NCBI RefSeq assembly: GCF_907165205.1
Contig: NC_058198.1
Location: 17,461,001-17,525,000, forward strand
Length of the DNA stretch: 64,000 nucleotides
Reading direction: 5' to 3'
From: Coccinella septempunctata
Lineage: Eukaryota > Arthropoda > Insecta > Coleoptera > Coccinellidae
Made by a program: the position numbers and the translations under genes. The notes beneath the pieces were generated by a model. That model did no database searches, was not told the origin of the DNA, and was given only the letters and a program-made list of their open reading frames with translations. Below, in pieces: positions 11,242 to 21,436 of this stretch (the first letter of the stretch is position 1; each line of letters starts with the position of its first letter).

Positions 11242-13100
11242 AAAATATGACCAGATATACTAATTATCAGTAAAAATTAAGTAGGAGGATATCAAATAAG
11301 TGAGCCTTCGAATAAGGGCGATAAATAAACGAAATCAACTCAGATATATGAAAACCAACAACTGTTGATTTGTTTGTCCACTTTTATATCAATGTGTATT
11401 ATGTTCCTGAATTAATTTCGTTTGTTTTGAGTTATTTCATCCTCCCATTTATTGAGACATTGGTTCACTATAACCAGGATAATTTCCAATCCTGCTTTTT
11501 TTGTCATACAAGAACATTGTTTTAGGGAATCATCTACTATTTATATCCTACAGATAATTGGAAAAATTTGCTCTTTTCAGTTTCACTAGTTATAATGGCG
11601 TCATAGATCTAACGCTACGCTACGCACCGTAATTTTTTATATTGTTTTCTCATTATTCCATATGCCAGCTTCAGTACTCTCGCGAATATTATTATTCCAG
11701 TTTCAACCTCAAGAAAAAGGCTACTGCAACCAAAATTTTTCGTTATTTTCTCTAATAAATTTCAGCAATCCATTTTAAGAAATTCATAACGGAAAAAAGT
11801 AACTTTTTTATTCGGTTTTTCGAAGTTTTCCATGAGCTATATGGATGTGTAGAGGATGTTTCATTAAAATGAATTAATTTCAAAGAAATTACCTGAGCCT
11901 GAAACAAAGAAGAGTTTACATTGACGAATATAATAGACAGATAGAATAGGAGTCAACGTTCATACTTAATTATCGAAATCTCATTTCTCTTGACAAATAC
12001 AAAGGGGATTCATCTGTAAAAAAAAACCAGAACAATATCATGGAAACCAAAAAAGTGCCATAACTGATCTACGGGACTACTATTTCTTGATAAGCAAAAA
12101 AAACCCTATTCAAAACCATTGACGTATTGAAGTATACAGTAAAATATTTGTTACTTTGACTAGGTGACAGGTACAGAATAACACAGGTACAGTATAACCA
12201 ATACAATAAACCATCCCTCAACGTTTCCGCCCGCAACGGACCGATTTGGTCATAATTACTACCTGCGAAAACAAGGAATTGTATAGCATGAACTTTGAAG
12301 TATTTTGAAATAAGATATTTGATTGTTGATGCATTTTTCGGAAATATTGCAATTAATTATCGATTTAAGTTCGAACCCCAGCATCTCAAAATAGAACTTT
12401 TTTCTATAAAACGGCCTTTTCAAAATGATTTTGTATATTTTCGATAGCCGGATCAGCATAGAAATCATAAAATATCTAATCTAAACAGCAAATGAAGTTG
12501 GACGGCCAAAAACTTGCATAAGTTTGACTATGTCTAATTTCGACATTATTTTGGCGATATTTTATTTTCACTTTACTGAATGTCACTTACATTGGTTATT
12601 TTTTTTAATATCTTCTTTTCGTACTGGGCGTGAATATAATTTCCGATTTTCGTCTTAAATTTTGGAGATAGTGAGGCCTTACAAATGTTTTAGTGTGACT
12701 TTCGGACTAATATCAAGTTATTTCCTTATAATTCCCCATTTTGAAAAACGATAGCTGAATATTCCGTATCCAGGAATACCTTGTCAATTTTGGGCATAGT
12801 AAGGATAGGCTGGATCATAATTCGACTAAAATAGAGGTTTTCATTTAAACAAATTTTTTTCGATGAGAGTACGAAACGAAAGAATTTTTTGGTGGATATG
12901 CTGTTAAAAATACATTATGACTTCGACAACAATTCCTGGATGTTGCACCATTCTATCGTTAAAGCATACTGAAAGCTGGAAATCTTGAAAAATTCATTGT
13001 CATGTCACCAGAATCACATGTTACTCGATGGGGAATCCATGCCGTTTTTTAAGAAACCAAGTTTTTAGCTCTCATAATATGAAAATACTTCATTTTAATT

Positions 13101-13157
<57 letters not shown>

Positions 13158-13160
13158 TTC
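13101..13160 (+). repeat. (TTTA)n microsatellite in U2
   Basis: About 60 bases of uninterrupted TTTA repeats after AATTAA. Confidence 0.9.
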
Positions 13161-14056
13161 ATTATTATATACTCAAAATTTTTCGGTTTTCCGGTTAAGA
13201 CATTGAAAATGAAATTCATGAAGTAGATAGTAGTGCTCCGTATAATTAGGGTGAAAATAAAAATAACGATTCTGTACTTATATATAGGAACCTACATGGA
13301 TTTCTGCATATACACCAGAGTCGTTAAATCTATTCAGGGACATTCTTTCTATAGTTTTTATTTCCTCAGGAAAAACGTGTATACCATCTACAACGTGAAT
13401 GTAAATGATGAAAAAGAATTCTCTAGAAATTATTAATTTTGAAATATTGTTTGGAGCAGCGAGATTTCAAACCAACTTAAGAATTGAAATACTAATGCGC
13501 TTCAATACTTGCTTATCCAGATAGTTATTATCTGTATCGATAACTTATACTTTTCAATTGTTGATATTTTATCATTTCATAATATCAGAAACGTTTGAAA
13601 AAATAAACAGTAATATAGTATATTCTTTCTGTAAGAAAAATACTCTGGACAATTATCATATAAATTCGCATATGTTTCATAAACTCATAATTTTATAAAA
13701 CACTCCATAATTTCAGGTATTTTTAGTGTTAGGCTCAAGTATCACAAAATAACAAAATATTTTATATGTTCTTTTTAGGTATCATAAATAATGGATTGAA
13801 CACAATAAGTAAAATATCGCAGGAATTTGGACAGGTTGAAAAACAATCTCTTATGAATTCGCCAACGTATCGGAACTATTTTGTTCCTTTCTCAAGGCTC
13901 ATCATACAACTAATAAAAGTAACACTTTAAAATTGGTCATAGGAAGTTAAGGATAAATCAACAAACAGTCCGACGTGTGACAGTTAAATTGAACGAATGT
14001 AATACGTTGATTCCATAGAAATTTTAAGTCACAGCAATCTAATATCGATAATAATT

Positions 14057-14131
14057 GGGTGGTGGGGTGCTAGGGAGGGATGGTAGAGGGGCTATATAAC
14101 AGCGGAGTAGATGTACAAAGTATTCAGTTGT
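14057..14131 (+). promoter_or_regulatory. U2 core promoter: G-rich tract, TATA box, initiator
   Basis: Four G-runs at 14057-14079, TATATAA at 14093-14099, initiator A at 14126, 31 bases after the T of TATAA. The tract immediately upstream differs from the other units by a short deletion, but the promoter itself is unchanged. Confidence 0.8.
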
Positions 14132-14241
14132 GAATGTGCTTCGTGCTGCAAATATTGTGTTGTGGTTTACATTTTTTAACTTTGATACTATCGAATTTTA
14201 TCGTTTCATACTTAAATATTTTTTTCATTGTGGTAGACGAG

Positions 14242-14643
14242 ATGGACAGAAAGAAGATCTTGAGAATGGGATTGGAAAAATTGAAGTCTAAACAAATTGA
14301 CTTGAGGAGAACAGTTCAAATCAGGAATTTTCTGAAGTCACATGTAGGAGAACGAAACAGAGGAAAAGTTCCGCAGAAAAAATCCGACACTCACGCTGCA
14401 AGAAGAGAAGGTAATCAAGATGAACATAGCCAAAAGGTCGTGAAGAAAATAAATTCCGATGTTGGAGAAAAAAAGCAGTATGTGTCGAACGGAAATCTGA
14501 GAAAACGCTTGACGAGGTCTTTCATTCTGAAAGAGATTCTGAATATGACATCTATAAGAAGAAAAGAAGATCGTAATATCAAACTTTTCAATGTGAATGA
14601 CTACATTGAGATTTTTAGGAAGAAGGAGAAACCTATAAAATGA
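14242..14643 (+). CDS. Basic 133-aa protein, U2 copy
   Basis: Open copy of the array gene; the function is unknown. Differences from the consensus are K39N and P111R. The in-frame upstream ATG at 14134 is also kept, with one replacement in the hydrophobic extension (E34V). I chose 14242 because its context (GAGATGG) suits initiation better than the ATG nine bases after the predicted transcription start. Confidence 0.6.
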   Translation: MDRKKILRMGLEKLKSKQIDLRRTVQIRNFLKSHVGERNRGKVPQKKSDTHAARREGNQDEHSQKVVKKINSDVGEKKQYVSNGNLRKRLTRSFILKEILNMTSIRRKEDRNIKLFNVNDYIEIFRKKEKPIK

Positions 14644-14680
14644 AAACTTTTGTAGGATTTGTAACTCCAGACCGCGCTCT

Positions 14681-15165
14681 ATATTCAAAATGAAATATTA
14701 CCTTCGAAAAAAATTGAAAATTGTTAGATGTAGAGAAAAGACATCAGTACTGTTTTAAGTACTATGCGTAACAGACTGAACGCTCCTTGACCTGCGATCA
14801 AGAAATAGAAAATTCATAATATTGGAGTGCAAGTCTGATATTTGAATTTACAGCATATTCTTAATGAATCATTTATTTTGAAAACAAATAAAAATTGATA
14901 GGGGATCATAAAAGTTAACAGTTAATACTGTTTCAAGTACTATGCAAAAAAAAATCCACTGAACGCTTCTTGACCTGCAATCAAGCAATAGGTTATGTAT
15001 GAATTCAGAGTGCAAGTCTGATATAATGAATCATTTATGATATAGAGTGTATTCTAAATGAAACATTAGGTTTGAAAAAAAATTAAAAATTGTTAGGTGT
15101 ACTCAAAAGACAACGTTAGGTCCCGTTCCAAGTATGGTATAAAAAAAATTAAAAATTCAAAATAT
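14681..15165 (+). repeat. Three 3' sub-repeats of U2
   Basis: Sub-repeat starts near 14691, 14865 and 15059 (steps of 174 and 194). The second has lost the first AGTACT of its pair (TTAATACTG), as in U3. Confidence 0.75.
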
Positions 15166-17000
15166 GATCAGATATACTAATTATCAGTAAAAATTAAGTA
15201 GGAGGATATCAAATAAGTTAGCCTTCGAATAAGGGCGATAAATAAACGAAATCAACTCAGATATATGAAAACCAACAACTGTTGATTTGTTTGTCCACTT
15301 TTATATCAATGTGTATTATGTTCCTGAATTAATTTCGTTTGTTTTGAGTTATTTCATCCTCTCATTTATTGAGACATTGGTTCACTATAACCAGGATAAT
15401 TTCCAATCCTGCTTTTTTTGTCATTCAAGAACATTGTTTTAGGGATTCATCTACTATTTATATCCTACAGATAATTGGAAAAATTTGCTCTTTCCAGTTT
15501 CACTAGTTATAATGGCGTCATAGATCTAACGCTACGCTACGCACCGTAATTTTTTATATTGTTTTCTCATTTTTCCATATGCCAGCTTCAGTACCCTCGC
15601 GAATATTATTATTCCAGTTTCAACCTCAAGACAAAGGCTACTGCAACCAAAATTTTTCGTTATTTTCTCTAATAAATCTCAGCAATCCATTTTAAAAAAT
15701 TCATGACGGAAGAAAGTAACTTTTTTATTCGGTTTTTCGAAGTTTTCCATGAGCTATATGGATGTGTAGAGGATGTTTCATTAAAATGAATTAATTTCAA
15801 AGAAATTACCTGAGCCTGAAACAAAGAAGAGTTTACATTGACGAATATAATAGACAGATAGAATAGGAGTCAACGTTCATACTTAATTATCGAAATCTCA
15901 TTTCTCTTGACAAATACAAAGGGGATTTATCTGTAAAAAAAAACCAGAACAATATCATGGAAACCAAAAAAGTGCCATAACTGATCTACGGGACTACTAT
16001 TTCTTGATAAGCAAAAAAAACCCTATTCAAAACCATTGACGTATTGAAGTATACAGTAAAATATTTGTTACTTTGACTAGGTGACAGGTACAGAATAACA
16101 CAGGTACAGTATAACCAATACAATAAACCATCCCTCAACGTTTCCGCCCGCAACGGACCGATTTGGTCATAATTACTACCTGCGAAAACAAGGAATTGTA
16201 TAGCATGAACTTTGAAGTATTTTGAAATAAGATATTTGATTGTTGATGCATTTTTCGGAAATATTGCAATTAATTATCGATTTAAGTTCGAACCCCAGCA
16301 TCTCAAAATAAAACTTTTTTCAATAAAACGGCCTTTTCAAAATCATTTTGTATATTTTCGATAGCCGGATCAGCATAGAAATCATGAAATATCTAATCTA
16401 AACAGCAAATGAAGTTGGACGGCCAAAAACTTGCATAAGTTTGACTATGTCTAATTTCGACATTATTTTGGCGATATTTTATTTTCACTTTACTGAATGT
16501 CACTTGCATTGGTTATTTTTTTTTAATATCTTCTTTTCGTACTGGGCGTGAATATAATTTCCGATTTTCGTCTTAAATTTTGGAGATAGTGAGGCCTTAT
16601 AAATGTTTTAGTGTGACTTTCGGACTAATATCAAGTTATTTCTTTATAATTCCCCATTTTGAAAAACGATAGCAGAATATTCCGTATCCAGGAATACCTT
16701 GTCAATTTTGGGCATAGTAAGGATAGGCTGGATCATAATTCGACTAAAATAGAGGTTTTCATTTAAACAAATTTTTTTCGATGAGAGTACGAAACGAAAG
16801 AATTTTTTGGTGGATATGCTGTTAAAAATACATTATGACTTCGACAACAATTCCATTCTATCGTTAAAGCATACTGAAAGCTGGAAATCTTGGAACATTC
16901 ATTGTCATGTCACCAGAGTCACATGTTACTCGATGGGGAATCCATGCCGTTTTTTAAGAAACCAAGTTTTTAGCTCTCATAATATGAAAATACTTCATTT

Positions 17001-17005
17001 TAATT

Positions 17006-17082
<77 letters not shown>

Positions 17083-17086
17083 TTCA
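17001..17086 (+). repeat. (TTTA)n microsatellite in U3
   Basis: The longest tract of the array, about 85 bases. Confidence 0.9.
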
Positions 17087-17994
17087 TTATTATATACTCA
17101 AAATTTTTCGGTTTTCCGGTTAAGACATTGAAAATGAAATTCATGAAGTAGATAGTAGTGCTCCGTATAATTAGGGTGAAAATAAAAAATAACGATTCTG
17201 TACTTATATATAGGAACCTACATGGATTTCTGCATTTACATCAGAGTCGTTAAATCTATTCAGGGACATTCTTTCTATAGTTTTATTTCCTCAGGAAAAA
17301 CGTGTATACCATCTACAACGTGAATGTAAATGATGAAAAAGAATTCTCTAGAAATTATTAATTTTGAAATATTGTTTGGAGCAGCGAGATTTCGAACAAA
17401 CTTAAGAATTGAAATACTAATGCGCTTCAATACTTGCTTATCCAGATAGTTATTATCTGTATCGATAACTTATACTTTTCAATTGTTGATATTTTATCAT
17501 TTCATAATATCAGAAACGTTTGAAAAAATAAACAGTAATATAGTATATTCTTTCTGTAAGAAAAATACTCTGGACAATTATCATATGAATTCGCATATGT
17601 TTCATAAACTCATAATTTTATAAAACACTCTATAATTTCAGGTATTTTTAGTGTTAGGCCAAGTATCACAAAATAACAAAATATTTTATATGTTCTTTTT
17701 AGGTATCATAAATAATGGATTGAACACAATAAGAAAAATATCGCAGGAATTTGGACAGGTTGAAAAACAATCTCTTATGAATTCGCCAACGTATCGGAAC
17801 TATTTTGTTCCTTTCTCAAGGCTCATCATACAACTAATAAAAGTAACACTTTAAAATTGGTCATAGGAAGTTGAGGATAAATCAACAAACAGTCCGACGT
17901 GTGACAGTTAAATTGAACGAATGTAATACGTTGATTCCATAGAAATTTTAAGTCACAGCAATCTAATATCGAATCAGACGACGGAACGGCAATT

Positions 17995-18069
17995 GGGTGG
18001 TGGGGTGCTAGGGAGGGATGGTAGAGGGGCTATATAACAGCGGAGTAGATGTACAAAGTATTCAGTTGT
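17995..18069 (+). promoter_or_regulatory. U3 core promoter: G-rich tract, TATA box, initiator
   Basis: G-runs at 17995-18017, TATATAA at 18031-18037, initiator A at 18064 (31 bases after the T of TATAA). Confidence 0.8.
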
Positions 18070-18179
18070 GAATGTGCTTCGTGCTGCAAATATTGTGTTG
18101 TGGTTTACATTTTTTAACTTTGATACTATCGAATTTTATCGTTTCATATTTGAATATTTTTTTCATTGTGGAAGACGAG

Positions 18180-18581
18180 ATGGACAGAAAGAAGATCTTG
18201 AGAATGGGATTGGAAAAATTGAAGTCTAAACAAATTGACTTGAGGAGAACAGTTCAAATCAGGAATTTTCTGAAGTCACATGTAGGAGAACGAAAAAGAG
18301 GAAAAGTTCCGCAGAAAAAATCCGACACTCACGCTGCAAGAAGAGAAGGTAATCAAGATGAACATAGCCAAAAGGTCGTGAAGAAAATAAATTCCGATGT
18401 TGGAGAAAAAAAGCAGTATGTGTCGAACGGAAATCTGAGAAAACGCTTGACGAGGTCTTTCATTCTGAAAGAGATTCTGAATATGACATCAATAAGAAGA
18501 AAAGAAGATCCTAATATCAAACTTTTCAATGTGAATGACTACATTGAGATTTTTAGGAAGAAGGAGAAACCTATAAAATGA
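18180..18581 (+). CDS. Basic 133-aa protein of unknown family, consensus copy (U3)
   Basis: I do not recognise this protein. By my count 38 of 133 residues are Lys or Arg against 16 Asp or Glu, a net charge near +22, with clusters such as RKRGKVPQKK (38-47) and RKRL (87-90) that could act as nuclear localisation signals. The C-terminal third (93-127) is predicted helical and ends in a lysine-rich tail. No cysteine, zinc finger or membrane segment is present from this ATG. An in-frame ATG at 18072 would add 36 mostly hydrophobic residues, but it lies nine bases after the predicted transcription start in a weak context. U3 and M2 encode identical proteins. A nucleic-acid-binding role is only suggested by charge. 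It may be a real multicopy gene or a passenger of the repeat. Confidence 0.6.
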   Translation: MDRKKILRMGLEKLKSKQIDLRRTVQIRNFLKSHVGERKRGKVPQKKSDTHAARREGNQDEHSQKVVKKINSDVGEKKQYVSNGNLRKRLTRSFILKEILNMTSIRRKEDPNIKLFNVNDYIEIFRKKEKPIK

Positions 18582-18620
18582 AAACTTTTGTAGGATTTGT
18601 TACTCCAGACCGCGCTCTAT

Positions 18621-19105
18621 ATTCAAAATGAAATATTACCTTCGAAAAAAATTGAAAATTGTTAGATGTAGAGGAAAGACATCAGTACTGTTTTAAGTAC
18701 TATGCGTAACAGACTGAACGCTCCTTGACCTGCGATCAAGAAATAGAAAATTCATAATATTGGAGTGCAAGTCTGATATTTGAATTTACAGCATATTCTT
18801 AATGAAACATTTATTTTGAAAACAAATAAAAATTGATAGGGGATCATAAAAGTTAACAGTTAATACTGTTTCAAGTACTATGCAAAAAAAAATCCACTGA
18901 ACGCTTCTTGACCTGCAATCAAGCAATAGGTTATGTATGAATTCAGAGTGCAAGTCTGATATAATGAATCATTTATGATATAGAGTGTATTCTAAATGAA
19001 ACATTAGGTTTGAAAAAAAATTAAAAATTGTTAGGTGTACTCAAAAGACAACGTTAGGTCCCGTTCCAAGTATGGTATAAAAAAAATTAAAAATTCAAAA
19101 TATGA
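18621..19105 (+). repeat. Three 3' sub-repeats of U3
   Basis: Sub-repeat starts near 18629, 18803 and 18997. Motif TTGACCTGCGATCAA is kept in the first and TTGACCTGCAATCAA in the second. Confidence 0.75.
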
Positions 19106-19397
19106 TCAGATATACTAATTATCAGTAAAAATCAAGTAGGAGGATATCAAATAAGTGAGCCTTCGAATAAGGGCGATAAATAAACGAAATCAACTCAGAT
19201 ATATGAAAACCAACAACTGTTGATTTGTTTGTCCACTTTTATATCAATGTGTATTATGTTCCTGAATTAATTTCGTTTGTTTTGAGTTATTTCATCCTCT
19301 CATTTATTGAGACATTGGTTCACTATAACCAGGATAATTTCCAATCCTGCTTTTTTTTGTCATTCAAGAACATTGTTTTAGGGATTCATCTACTATT

Positions 19398-19398
<1 letters not shown>

Positions 19399-19428
<30 letters not shown>
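19399..19428 (+). repeat. (TAA)n tract at the left edge of the transposon nest
   Basis: About ten TAA/AAT repeats between unit U3 and the LINE fragment that follows. The intact unit has no TAA tract here, so it came with the insertion. Dong-type LINEs of insects are known to insert into TAA repeats. Confidence 0.85.
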
Positions 19429-19429
<1 letters not shown>

Positions 19430-19858
19430 AGAGATCTCGTGGAACAAACCAGAAGACAGTGGAAGCTGAAAGATATAAAGACCATCCCTATTGTCATTTC
19501 ATCTACAGGCCTGATACCGAAGAAATTACTAGAGAACTTGAGAAAACTTCAGTTGGACGAAAATATTTATAAAGTCATGCAGAAGGCGGTACTGCTCGGA
19601 ACGGCGAGAACTGTACGCAAGTACATGGGGAATGCAGAGGAACACCGTCTGCTCCGACAGGAAGTTCGGGTGGAGCAGGAATCCAACCTACAGCAGGGAG
19701 CCGAGGAGCGACCCGAACCCGACCACCACCACGAGCCCGAAAACCTGGAAAGGGCTCCAACAGAGCTTAATCCTTTTGATATCTGAGATATCTGGGATAA
19801 GTGAATTTTCCTCTGGAGAGGAGTGTGAAAGCCGCAAGGCTAAAGTCAAATGTTTATT
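19429..19858 (+). mobile_element. Dong/R4-like LINE, 3' fragment
   Basis: 5'-truncated end of a non-LTR retrotransposon next to a TAA tract. It holds the last 115 codons of the ORF and a short 3' UTR. The UTR contains AGCC-GCAA-GGCT (19830-19841), a four-base-pair stem with a GNRA tetraloop, a plausible RT recognition hairpin. The 3' boundary near AAATGTTTATTAA is an estimate. The protein end is typical of the R4/Dong and related families; the subfamily is inference. It may belong to the same family as the element at 62294. Confidence 0.6.
19439..19786 (+). pseudogene. Dong/R4-like LINE ORF, C-terminal remnant
   Basis: Only the last 115 or so residues remain; RT itself is gone. The visible block IKTIPIVISSTGLIPKKL and the following QKAVLLGTARTVRKYMG phrase are, from memory, typical of the region after the RT in site-selective insect LINEs. 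The tail is rich in Glu, Pro and His. The start shown is merely the first codon of the open frame; nothing suggests that this piece is translated. Confidence 0.65.
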
Positions 19859-19911
19859 AATTCCAAGAAATTACACCAAATAAGATATAAAAATGGAATA
19901 AGTCAAAAAAC

Positions 19912-21101
19912 TGTAACGTGCGTTTCTCGGAGAAAACTTAATCTCGAGCGCCAGCTATTCTTTTCAATAGGAAGAATAGCAAACCTACCAGAGTAGCTGC
20001 TAGCCAGAGACAGAGCTCGGTGTTGTCTAGGGTAGTAGCGACAACGAAGAAGTCAAAATCGAATTATGTAAAAGTTTATTCACACCTTCGGAAACTAATT
20101 ATATGTACAAGGGGAGATATGTGTGATATAAAATATGAGTGATTCTATCAGTGAAAATACATTCGGGAAATCTTATCCGGTCACGAGCACTTTACGAAAT
20201 TTATACCGGGTGCAGTGAAAAATTAACGGTTCAATAAAAATGCGCCAACCAGAACTGACGAATGCTAAGGACTTGCTATACGGTATCGGTATGTAGTTGT
20301 ATTTCTCCGGAAATGAAACACAATAAGGGCGGATCTGTTCGAGACTTTTATTCGCTGCCCCAAGGGTTATAGCACGCCATGACTGACAGCGAAGAAAATG
20401 TCTATTTCGCGCAACAGGGTAAAGAACGATAAAATACAACAGAAAACGATACAGTACAGCAGTGTCAAAGTTAAGGAAGTAACGGCGTAGGTCTAACAAA
20501 GAAACTGAACGGTACAGACGGGGACCTACCTCCTTTGTTTCAAGCACTCGAAACTCAAAGGATTTAAAAGAAACAACTAAAAAATTAACTCTAAGCACTG
20601 ATGCAAATAACACAAAATGATTATCTTCAACGGTGAAAGAAATACGGAAAATCAACTGAATTTATAACAGAAGTTAGAAACCACGTTAGAAAGCGAAAAA
20701 ATCGAAAATACTCAAGCGAAAGGAAAGCACTGAAGTAAAATTCAAAAGTCATCCGAAGAACGAAAAGTCGAAAAGTGACCGTAGCGGGGGGAAAATTTGC
20801 TTTTATAGGCATATCCCCTCTCACGGTAAAAATCTGAAAATTCCAGAATGCGACAAGACTGAAAAACGTCCTCAGCTCCGGTTTATCGCATATCAACAGA
20901 TGAAAAACGTCGAAATCTTCAGCGGCATGTGAGAAAAACAACGTGAAATACAGATAAGCGGTTTTTTTACATTTACTCTGCCTGTCGGAATGAACGTACG
21001 GAATATTCGAGAATTAAAATATTTTCAAAGACGGAAATTTAAAACGAAAAAATGCACTAAGATGAACTCCAATTTTCCTCAGAAAACTGGGGTTCATCAC
21101 A
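19912..21101 (-). repeat. 3' LTR of Osvaldo-like copy 2
   Basis: 1190 bases, TGTGATGAACC to GCACGTTACA in element orientation, with TG and CA ends. It lacks the 13 bases present in the other LTR after 35634. A 160-codon open frame on the sense strand occurs in both LTRs but starts without ATG and is not called a gene. Confidence 0.93.
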
Positions 21102-21116
21102 CCCCCTCCATCTCGG
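21102..21116 (-). other. Polypurine tract of Osvaldo-like copy 2
   Basis: GAGATGGAGGGGG ends directly at the 3' LTR in element orientation. It would prime plus-strand DNA synthesis. 21117-21200, between here and the inner element, is non-coding 3' region of the outer element. Confidence 0.75.
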
Positions 21117-21200
21117 AAGAAATTAACTTACGATGAAATAGTGAGTTTAATTTCACGACTCTATCTACCCCTAGAAATAATGACTTTAGTTTCGCGCGCG

Positions 21201-21415
21201 AGTTATATTTATTAAGGCAGGAAAAGCGTTTTTAAAAAGCTATATTTCGTACAATACGTTTATACAATGAAAGTTATGTCAGAACTGATTCAATGATAAT
21301 AAAATTATAATTTATAACCTCGGTACACTTTCTTAGTTCTTGGAAAATGAGACGATGCTGAGATTGCACTTCCTGCGATCTTCCAACGAAGTTCATCGTT
21401 CTCGGATATATAACT
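21201..21415 (-). repeat. 3' LTR of errantivirus-like element
   Basis: 215 bases; I find no difference from the LTR at 28659-28873. Confidence 0.95.
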
Positions 21416-21426
21416 CCTCCATCCTC
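21416..21426 (-). other. Polypurine tract of errantivirus-like element
   Basis: GAGGATGGAGG precedes AGTTA of the 3' LTR in element orientation. Confidence 0.75.
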
Positions 21427-21436
21427 AGAAAGGTGC

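Larger units (their letters stand above)
5161..11802 (+). repeat. 3.9-kb array unit U1, plus strand, with LINE insertion
   Basis: First unit of the array; the phase is set arbitrarily at the phrase CTTTTTTATTCGG. Without the inserted LINE it measures about 3.93 kb. It shares with M1 a small sequence variant (CATACTGGTTGG, where most other units read CATACTGAAAGCTGG) and the LINE, so U1 and M1 are sister copies. Its basic-protein ORF is broken. The stretch 5161-6083 holds no gene I can support, only short ORFs lost in other units. 9231-10140 is AT-rich non-coding. 11242-11802 shows no gene. Confidence 0.9.
11803..15719 (+). repeat. 3.9-kb array unit U2, plus strand
   Basis: Complete unit of 3917 bases without the LINE; the empty target reads AAGTTATTTCCTTATAATTCC near 12716. 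Direct comparison with U3 shows only scattered substitutions and microsatellite length change. U2 lacks about 15 bases just before the G-rich tract (ATCGATAATAATTGGG where others have the GACGACGGAACGGG phrase). 11803-13100 and 13161-14056 hold no gene I can support. Confidence 0.92.
15720..19400 (+). repeat. 3.9-kb array unit U3, left part
   Basis: Left 3.68 kb of a unit. It continues at 39768 after 20.4 kb of inserted transposons: CTACTATTTAT on the left and ATATCCTACAG on the right together rebuild the uninterrupted phrase seen in U2. Left plus right part give about 3.94 kb. 15720-17000 and 17087-17994 hold no gene I can support. Confidence 0.92.

Noticed and set aside
20173..20655. 160-codon sense-strand ORF in both LTRs of the Osvaldo-like element (also 35046-35528)
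   Set aside because: It has no ATG, composition is unlike the element's proteins, and it lies in the regulatory LTR; both copies stay open because the LTRs are nearly identical.
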